DNA of 64,000 nucleotides from Burkholderiales bacterium (GTDB lineage Bacteria > Pseudomonadota > Gammaproteobacteria > Burkholderiales > Burkholderiaceae_E). Of the stretch, positions 58,090-64,000 are shown piece after piece. How positions within the stretch are numbered: the stretch's first letter is position 1; each line of letters opens with the position of its first letter. The notes under the pieces are model-generated. The model ran no database searches, was not told the DNA's origin, and was given only the letters and a program-made list of their open reading frames with translations. The stretch covers positions 1 through 64,000 of the forward strand of contig QEVL01000010.1 in the NCBI GenBank assembly GCA_003577305.1, written 5' to 3'. The position numbers were made by a program, and so were the translations under genes.

Positions 58090-58851
58090 ATGCTGATCGT
58101 CCTTTCCGATTCGCAGCGGCTCGATTTCGGGTCCGCGCAGCGGGTCGGCCGCCACACCCGGCCGCGCTTCCTGGCGCAGGCACGCCTGCTGGCCGGGTTG
58201 CTGAAGAAGCTCGATCCGCGCGAACTCGCGTCGTTGATGTCGATCAGCGACCCGCTGGCGGGATTGAACGCCGCGCGCTACGGTCAGTGGAAGCCGCCGT
58301 TCACCTCCCGCAATGCGCGCCCGGCAGCGTTCGCGTTCGCGGGTGATGTCTACCGCCAGCTCGATGCGCGGACACTCGACGAATCCGGCCTGGACTGGGC
58401 GCAGCGGCATGTGCGCATCCTCTCCGGTCTGTATGGCCTGCTGCGCCCGCTCGACCTGATCCAGCCGTACCGGCTCGAAATGGACGCGCCGCTGCGCAAT
58501 CCGGGCGGCGCCGATCTCTACGCGTTCTGGGGTGAGCGGTTGGCGCGCGCGCTGGACCGGGAACTCGCTGCGCATCGTGTGCCGGTCGTGGTGAACCTGG
58601 CATCGGTCGCGTGCTTCAAGGCGCTCCGCGCCTCGCGTTCGCGCATCGTGAAGCCGGTCTTCCAGCAGCGGCGAGCCGATCGCTGGAAGGTCCTCGCCTT
58701 CGACGCCAAGCGTGCGCGCGGCGCGATGGCGCGCTACGCGATCGAGCGGCGCATCGACGATCCGTACGAACTGCGCGACTTCGATGCGAATGGATATCGC
58801 TTCGCACCTGCCGCGTCGGAAGCATCGATCTGGGTCTTCCGGCGCGACTGA
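58090..58851 (+). CDS. yaaA: Peroxide stress protein YaaA
   Basis: A YaaA/DUF328 family protein (253 aa). In E. coli YaaA is induced by peroxide and lowers free iron, limiting Fenton damage. Family segments seen: LIVLSDSQRLDF, SISDPLAGLNAARYGQW, LSGLYGLLRPLDLIQPYRLE, NLASVACFKA and the C-terminal YRFAPAASEASIWVF. It starts 5 bp after kup, at the ATG at 58090, and is likely cotranscribed with it. Confidence 0.92.
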   Translation: MLIVLSDSQRLDFGSAQRVGRHTRPRFLAQARLLAGLLKKLDPRELASLMSISDPLAGLNAARYGQWKPPFTSRNARPAAFAFAGDVYRQLDARTLDESGLDWAQRHVRILSGLYGLLRPLDLIQPYRLEMDAPLRNPGGADLYAFWGERLARALDRELAAHRVPVVVNLASVACFKALRASRSRIVKPVFQQRRADRWKVLAFDAKRARGAMARYAIERRIDDPYELRDFDANGYRFAPAASEASIWVFRRD

Positions 58852-59177
58852 CCGCTCGGTGCCGACGGTCGTGGCGATCGCGCCACGCAAGCCTCGACCT
58901 CCATGGTTCCGGCAACCACGAGCACGTCACGACAACCATTGTTCCGCGATCGTCCGGATGCTATGGTGTGCGCGCCCCTGCAGTCAGTGTTCCCTCGGGG
59001 CGTGCGGCACGGGCGGCACGCCATTTGCGGTCACCAGCACTCGAAGTCGGGCCATCTATTCTGGACAAGGCCGGTTGGCGGGTGTCGAACGGATCGCGAA
59101 TGGCCATCCGCCCGCGACCGCGACAAGCCACCATCCGCCGATGAACGGGTGGCGTCGAACGACAAGGAGACCTCGCG
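58852..59177. other. Intergenic region upstream of formate dehydrogenase
   Basis: These 326 bases hold no convincing gene. They contain a candidate sigma-54 promoter at 59014-59028 and, before it, a short inverted repeat ACAACCATTGT near 58932. I see no TTGAT-N4-ATCAA FNR box. A GGAG ribosome-binding site (AAGGAGACC) lies just before fdnG. Confidence 0.5.
59014..59028 (+). promoter_or_regulatory. Candidate sigma-54 promoter of the fdn operon
   Basis: CGGCACG-CCAT-TTGC matches TGGCACG-N4-TTGC with one mismatch (C for T at the first base). Transcription would start about 59040, giving a ~138-nt leader before fdnG. No activator site was identified. Confidence 0.6.
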
Positions 59178-62100
59178 ATGGACATGAACCGCAGACAGTT
59201 CTTCCGCGTCAGCGCGGCAGGACTGGTCGGGTCCAGCCTTGCGGCAATGGGTTTTTCACCCACCGCCGCACTGGCCGAGACCCGCGCCTTCAAACTCGCC
59301 CACGCCAGCGTGGCGCGCAGCACCTGTCCGTACTGTTCGGTCAGCTGTGGAATGCTGATCTACAAGCTCGGCGACGGCGCGAAGAATGCGAAGGAGCGCA
59401 TCATCCACGTCGAGGGCGACCCCGATCATCCGGTGAGCCGCGGTTCGCTTTGCCCGAAAGGCGCAGGCGTTCTCGACATGATCAACTCGCCCAACCGCGT
59501 GAAGTACCCGCAGGTGCGCGAGCCCGGCAGCAAGGAGTGGAAGCGCATCGGCTGGGACGAAGCCCTCACGCGCATCGCGAAGCTCATGAAAGCCGACCGC
59601 GACGCGAACTTCGTGCAGAAGAACGACGCCGGCGTCACCGTGAACCGCTGGCTCACGACCGGCTTCCTGATCTGCAGTTCTTCGTCCAACGAATCCAGTT
59701 ACCTCACCGTCAAGGTCGCGCGCGGCCTCGGAATGGTAGGAATCGATACGCAGGCACGTGTCTGACACGCACCGACGGTGACCAGTCTGGGCCCGACGTT
59801 CGGTCGCGGAGCGATGACCAACTCCTGGAACGACATCAAGAACGCTGATCTCGTTCTCGTGATGGGCGGCAATGCCGCCGAAGCCCACCCCGTGGGGTTC
59901 AAGTGGGTGATCGAAGCGATGCGCAAGCGCAAGGCGCGTCTGATTTCGGTCGACCCGCGCTTCAACCGCACCTCCGCAGTGGCGGATCTGTACGCGCCGA
60001 TCCGCAACGGCAGCGACATCGCCTTCCTGGGCGGCGTCATCAACTGGCTGTTGAGCAACGACAAGATCCATCGCGATTACGTCAAGTTCAACACCGACGC
60101 CACGTTCCTGCTCAAGCCGGGCTTCAGCTTCGACGGCGGCTTCTTCAGCGGCTACGACGAAGCGAAGCGCAGGTACGACAAGTCGACCTGGGGCTACCAG
60201 CTCGACGAAAACGGCCACATCCGGGTCGACGACAGCATGCAGGATCCGCTGTGCGTGTTCCAGCAGCTGAAGAAGCACTACAGCCGCTACACGCCGGAAA
60301 TGGTGAGCCGCATCTGCGGCACGCCGCAGGACAAGTTCCTGAAGATCTGCGAGATGCTCGGCGAGATGTCGGCACCCGACAAGACCAGCACCATCCTGTA
60401 TGCGCTGGGCTGGACGCAGCACACGGTGGGCAGCCAGAACATCCGCACCATGGCCATGATCCAGCTTCTGCTGGGCAACATGGGACGGCCGGGCGGCGGC
60501 GTGAACGCGCTGCGCGGGCACTCGAACGTGCAGGGCGTCACCGACATGAACGCCTACGCCGAGGTGTTCTCGGGCTACATGACCGCGCCGGGCGACAGCG
60601 ACGACACCTACGCGAAGTTCCTCGCGCGGGCCACGCCGAAGGCGCTGCGCCCGAACCAGTTCAACTACTGGAGCAACTTCCCGAGGTTCTGGGTCAGCCT
60701 GATGAAGTCGTACTACGGCAAGGCGGCCCAGCCCGAGAACAGCTTCTGCTACGACTGGGTGCCCAAGTTCCCGGGCGGCTTCGACGTGATGCATATGTTC
60801 GAGCTGATGCACCAGGGCAAGATGAACGGCTTCATCTCGTCGGGTTTCAACCCGCTGGCCACGGTGCCGAACAAGAACAAGCTGTCGGCGGCGCTCTCGA
60901 AGCTGAAATACCTGGTGATCATCGATCCGCTCGAAACGGAAACGAGCGAGTTCTGGCAGAACTTCGGGTCTGTCAACGACGTCAAGCCCGAGAGCGTCCA
61001 GACCGAGGTCTTCCGCCTGCCGGCCGCGTGCTTCGCCGAAGAGGCGGGCAGCTTCACCAACTCCAGCCGCGTGATGATCTGGAAGGAAAGGGCGATCGAT
61101 CCGCCCGGCGAAGCGAAGGTGGATGCCGAGATCATGGCCCGGCTCTTCGTCAGGCTGCGCGAGATGTACGCGAAGGAAGGAGGGGCGCTGCCCGAGCCGA
61201 TCCTCGGGATGGCCTGGGACTACGTCCAGCCCAACGAACCCTCGTCGAGCGAGTTGCTGCGCGAGATCAGCGGCAAGGCGCTCTCCGACGTCCTCGCTCC
61301 GCCCGACCCTGCAAACCCGTCGGCGCCGCGCGCGGTGCTGGTCAAGGCCGGGCAGCAGGTGCCGGGCTTTGCGATGCTGCGCGACGACGGTTCGACCGCC
61401 TGCGGCAACTGGCTGTATTCGGGCTGCTGGTCCGAGGCCGGAAACCTCACCGCCCGGCGCAGCCTCTCCGACCCGACCGGCCTGGGCGTCTATCCGCAGT
61501 TCGGGTATTCGTGGCCGGCCAACCGCCGCATCATGTACAACCGCGCGAGTGCCGACAAGGACGGCAAGCCCTGGTCGGAGAACAAGAAGTACGTGTACTG
61601 GAACGGCAAGACCTGGACCGGTGCCGACGTGCCCGACATGCTGCCGACCGCGGCGCCGAGCATCGGCATGGGCTCGTTCATCATGACCCCCGAAGGCGCG
61701 GCGCGACTGCACGCCATCGGCATGGCCGACGGGCCGTTCCCGGAGCACTACGAACCGTTCGAGACCCCGATCGGCGTCAATCCGATGCACCCCGACAACC
61801 CGAAGGCGATCAGCAATCCGGTCGCACGGGTGTTCAAGAGCGACATGGACGCGTTCGGCAAGAAGGACGAGTTCCCGTATTCGGCAACCACCTACCGGCT
61901 CACCGAGCACTTCCACTACTGGACGAAGCACTCGAAGCTCAATGCGATCGTGCAGCCCGAGTCCTTCGTGGAAATCAGCGAGGAACTGGCCAGCGAGAAG
62001 GGCATCCGCCACGGCGACACGGTCAAGGTGAGCAGCAACCGCGGCCATATCGTCACCAAGGCGGTAGTCACCAAACGCATCAGGCCGTTCGACGTCAACG

Positions 62101-62258
62101 ACCAGAAAGTGCATCTGGTGGGCATTCCGTTCCACTGGGGTTTCAAGGGGCTGACGAAGACCGGCTATCTCGCCAACACGCTGGCGCCGTTCGTGGGAGA
62201 CGCCAACTCGCAGACGCCGGAGTTCAAGGCGTTCCTCGTCAACATCGAAAAGGTGTGA
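59178..62258 (+). CDS. fdnG: Formate dehydrogenase catalytic subunit, selenocysteine
   Basis: Catalytic molybdopterin subunit (1026 aa) of a periplasmic, membrane-bound formate dehydrogenase. A twin-arginine signal (MNRRQFFRVSAAGLVGSSLA) covers residues 1-33. The 4Fe-4S cluster uses C50, C53, C57 and C92. The in-frame TGA at 59763-59765 is selenocysteine 196: the context is TQARV-U-HAPTVTSLGPTFGRGA, the same as E. coli FdnG U196. Downstream the frame continues without interruption through DLVLVMGGNAAEAHPVGFKW and GGVNALRGHSNVQGVTDMN to 62258. Automatic annotation may split it in two; it should be one gene. fdnH starts 3 bp later. Confidence 0.96.
59763..59806 (+). promoter_or_regulatory. SECIS element following the fdnG UGA
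   Basis: Directly after TGA the sequence can fold with CCGA/TCGG and CG/CG as a lower stem and CC-AGTCT-GG at the tip. The position and the loop sequence resemble bacterial SECIS hairpins that recruit SelB; the fold was made by eye. Confidence 0.6.
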
Positions 62259-62261
62259 ACC

Positions 62262-63170
62262 ATGTCGAGTCTGCAATCACAGGACGTGGTCGCGCGCTCG
62301 GCCACGACGACCCCGACGCCCCAGGCGCGCTCGCAGGTGCCGCGGGTTGCCAAGCTCATCGACGTCTCCGCGTGCATCGGCTGCAAGGCCTGCCAGGTGG
62401 CGTGCATGGAGTGGAACGACCTGCGCGACGAGGTTGGCAGCAACATCGGCGTCTACGACAACCCGACCGACCTGACGCCCGATTCCTGGACGGTGATGCG
62501 GTTCTTCGAGGTCGAGCCGGAGAAGGGCAGGCTCGAGTGGCTGATCCGCAAGGACGGTTGCATGCACTGCGAGGATCCGGGCTGCCTGAAGGCCTGCCCC
62601 GCGCCGGGTGCCATCGTCCAGTACGCCAATGGCATCGTCGACTTCATCAGCGAGCACTGCATCGGCTGCGGGTACTGCGTCAAGGGCTGCCCGTTCGACG
62701 TGCCGCGCATCAGCGAGAAGGACAACAAGGCGTACAAGTGCACGCTGTGTTCGGATCGCGTCGGCGTGGGCCTGGAGCCGGCGTGCGTGAAGGCCTGCCC
62801 CACCGGTGCAATCACTTTCGGCCCGAAGGACGATATGCTGGCCGCGGCCGGAGAACGCGTGGCCGAACTCAAGGAGCGCGGCTGGGCGAACGCGGGGGTC
62901 TATGACCCGGCCGGCGTGGGCGGTACGCACGTCATGTACGTGCTCAAGCACGCCGACCAGCCCGGACTGACCGGGTTGCCGGACAATCCGGCCATCAGCC
63001 CGTGGGTCTCGCTGTGGAAAGGCTGGGCCAAGCCGGTGGCCCTGGCCGTCATGGCGGGCGCGACCCTCACCGGGTGGTTCCACTACCTGCGCAAGGGTCC
63101 GCTCGAAGTCCCTGAAGAGGAGGAGGAGTACGAAGGCGGCACTTCCGGCGCCAAAGGAGAGCAGCGATGA
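62262..63170 (+). CDS. fdnH: Formate dehydrogenase iron-sulfur subunit
   Basis: Electron-transfer subunit (302 aa). Four ferredoxin-type clusters are visible: [50 protein letters not shown] and [22 protein letters not shown]-terminal membrane anchor ([20 protein letters not shown]) is followed by an acidic tail ([12 protein letters not shown]). Its stop overlaps the fdnI start by 4 nt. Confidence 0.96.
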   Translation: MSSLQSQDVVARSATTTPTPQARSQVPRVAKLIDVSACIGCKACQVACMEWNDLRDEVGSNIGVYDNPTDLTPDSWTVMRFFEVEPEKGRLEWLIRKDGCMHCEDPGCLKACPAPGAIVQYANGIVDFISEHCIGCGYCVKGCPFDVPRISEKDNKAYKCTLCSDRVGVGLEPACVKACPTGAITFGPKDDMLAAAGERVAELKERGWANAGVYDPAGVGGTHVMYVLKHADQPGLTGLPDNPAISPWVSLWKGWAKPVALAVMAGATLTGWFHYLRKGPLEVPEEEEEYEGGTSGAKGEQR

Positions 63171-63796
63171 AAAAGGTTCAACTGCAACGCTACAGTGGCG
63201 CCCAGCGGTCGAATCACTGGGCAGTGGTGGCCTGCTTCGTCTGCGCGGGCATCACCGGATTCGCGCTGTTTCATCCGGCGCTGTTCTGGCTGAGCTCGCT
63301 GGCGGGCGGACCGCAGTGGACGCGCATCCTGCATCCGTATCTGGGCATCGCGATGTTCCTGCTGTTCCTGGTCATGTTCTTCACTTTCGCCGGCGCCAAC
63401 GTCTGGCGAAAGGAAGACTCGGCCTGGCTGGGATCGGCCGGAAAACTCGTGTCCGGAGGGCAGGTGCCGGCGGCGGGCAAGTACAACGCGGGCCAGAAGC
63501 TGGTGTTCTGGGTGTTCACCCTGAGCCTGATCGTGCTGCTCGTGACCGGCCTGTCGTTCTGGCAGGCCTGGTTCGCCGGCAGTGTCCCGATCGGGGTGCA
63601 GCGCATTGCCGTGCTGCTGCACGCCATTGCCGCTTTCGTCCTGGTGCTGGCCGTGATCGTCCACGCGTATGCGGCCATCTGGGTCAAGGGTGCCGTGGGT
63701 GCGATGGTGCGCGGAACGGTGAGCGCCGGCTGGGCGAAACACCACCACCTCTTGTGGTACCGCGAGCTCACGCAGGGCCGTCCCCCGAAGGCATAG
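63167..63796 (+). CDS. fdnI: Formate dehydrogenase cytochrome b556 subunit
   Basis: Membrane subunit (209 aa) that passes electrons from the iron-sulfur subunit to quinone through haem b. About four membrane segments, with histidines in the first ([20 protein letters not shown]), in [19 protein letters not shown], in the [20 protein letters not shown] segment and in the terminal [11 protein letters not shown]. The gene order fdnG-fdnH-fdnI is standard. Confidence 0.94.
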   Translation: MKKVQLQRYSGAQRSNHWAVVACFVCAGITGFALFHPALFWLSSLAGGPQWTRILHPYLGIAMFLLFLVMFFTFAGANVWRKEDSAWLGSAGKLVSGGQVPAAGKYNAGQKLVFWVFTLSLIVLLVTGLSFWQAWFAGSVPIGVQRIAVLLHAIAAFVLVLAVIVHAYAAIWVKGAVGAMVRGTVSAGWAKHHHLLWYRELTQGRPPKA

Positions 63797-63878
63797 CGGG
63801 GAGTGCCCGGCTTTCGCTGATCGACGGCTGCCGTGCGGCGGCACCCACCGCCGGCAGCCCATTCTGCTGCTGCCCACC

Positions 63879-64000
63879 TTGACCTCCACGACCCACTCCT
63901 CCAGCGCTCACGCGCCCGAAGAGATCGCGCTGCGCTCCGGGATCGAAGTTCCCCCGTTGCTGCTGCCCGATCCCGCAAGAGTGTTTGCCGCGCGCGGGCT
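63879..64000 (+). CDS. fdhE: FdhE-type formate dehydrogenase accessory protein, N-terminal part
   Basis: The frame from about 63879 to the right edge reads EEIALRSGIEVPPLLLPDPA then RVFAARG, which resembles the N-terminus of FdhE (IPPLL.P....F..R). FdhE is needed for assembly of respiratory formate dehydrogenases and usually follows fdnI/fdoI. The start is uncertain: no ATG or GTG is in frame, and a TTG at 63879 is the best candidate. The gene continues outside the window. Confidence 0.65.
   Translation, partial: MTSTTHSSSAHAPEEIALRSGIEVPPLLLPDPARVFAARG

Noticed and set aside
58932-58942. ACAACCATTGT inverted repeat as an FNR or activator site
   Set aside because: It does not fit TTGAT-N4-ATCAA and is too short to assign.
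59763-59765. Premature stop making fdnG a pseudogene or two genes
   Set aside because: The UGA is at the known selenocysteine position with conserved flanks and an intact remaining frame.
59256-62276. A 1006-codon open frame antisense to formate dehydrogenase, and similar long antisense frames (for example 39795-41423 and 11068-13803)
   Set aside because: High G+C codon bias leaves few stops in the antisense frames. Their translations are low-complexity Arg/Ala/Asp/Val-rich with no family motifs, while the opposite strand encodes clear proteins.

Overview
This window is a very G+C-rich proteobacterial chromosome segment. The gene neighbourhoods point to a betaproteobacterium, probably in the order Burkholderiales: tyrB-uvrB-LMW phosphatase-iscR, lysS-prfB-recJ-rpfE-lolC-lolD-tatD, glnA...ntrBC-gltBD, and acs with the DUF4212/ActP symporter pair. 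Coding is dense, many neighbours share ATGA/GTGA stop-start overlaps, and there is no phage, plasmid, rRNA or CRISPR. That placement is an inference from gene content, because no 16S rRNA is present.

Layout. 1-4162 (minus) is an operon of an AMP-forming acyl-CoA synthetase, E1 alpha, E1 beta and the start of a lipoyl E2: a 2-oxo-acid or acetoin dehydrogenase complex. 4331-4639 (minus) is the most unusual element, a tRNA-Asn(GUU) gene split in its anticodon by a 233-nt group I self-splicing intron. 4694-9942 holds an aromatic aminotransferase, uvrB, a small phosphatase and a short iscR-iscA pair behind an IscR operator. 9939-19574 holds an MFS transporter, lysS, prfB with its programmed frameshift, recJ, an RpfE-type protein, the LolCD exporter and TatD.

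19607-25139 is a Fur-box-preceded iron uptake operon (tonB-exbB-exbD, a TonB-dependent receptor and a DUF1513 protein). 25284-36342 holds comEC, 3-hydroxybutyrate dehydrogenase, an alpha/beta hydrolase-RidA pair, an orphan iron-binding protein divergent from a cysteine-rich DUF2325 protein (with a second Fur-like box), propionyl-CoA synthetase, a GlcG/HbpS-like protein, and class I fumarase overlapping coaX. 36558-41915 is an acetate module: acs, two small genes, and the DUF4212/acetate symporter pair, ending in a strong terminator. It is followed by tRNA-Ser(GGA).

42236-55783 is a nitrogen-assimilation region, all on the minus strand. Read in the direction of transcription it is glnA, dapF, dapL, ntrB, ntrC, a degenerate REP-associated transposase-like gene, gltB and gltD. 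glnA carries a sigma-54 promoter with two perfect NtrC sites, so the NtrBC pair encoded downstream very likely controls it. The dapF-dapL pair inserted here gives the one-step LL-diaminopimelate aminotransferase route, uncommon in Proteobacteria. 55802-58851 carries a small drug/metabolite-type membrane protein, the Kup potassium transporter and YaaA. 59014-64000 is a selenocysteine-containing, membrane-bound formate dehydrogenase operon (fdnGHI and the start of fdhE) behind a candidate sigma-54 promoter.

Themes. The window joins acetate/propionate/acetoin-type C2-C3 metabolism (three AMP-forming ligases), iron supply and Fe-S control, nitrogen assimilation and formate respiration. Points deserving most attention are the tRNA-Asn group I intron, the dapL insertion in the glnA-ntrBC locus, a GltB lacking one expected 3Fe-4S cysteine, the catalytically dead RAYT-like protein, and the isc locus without iscS/iscU.
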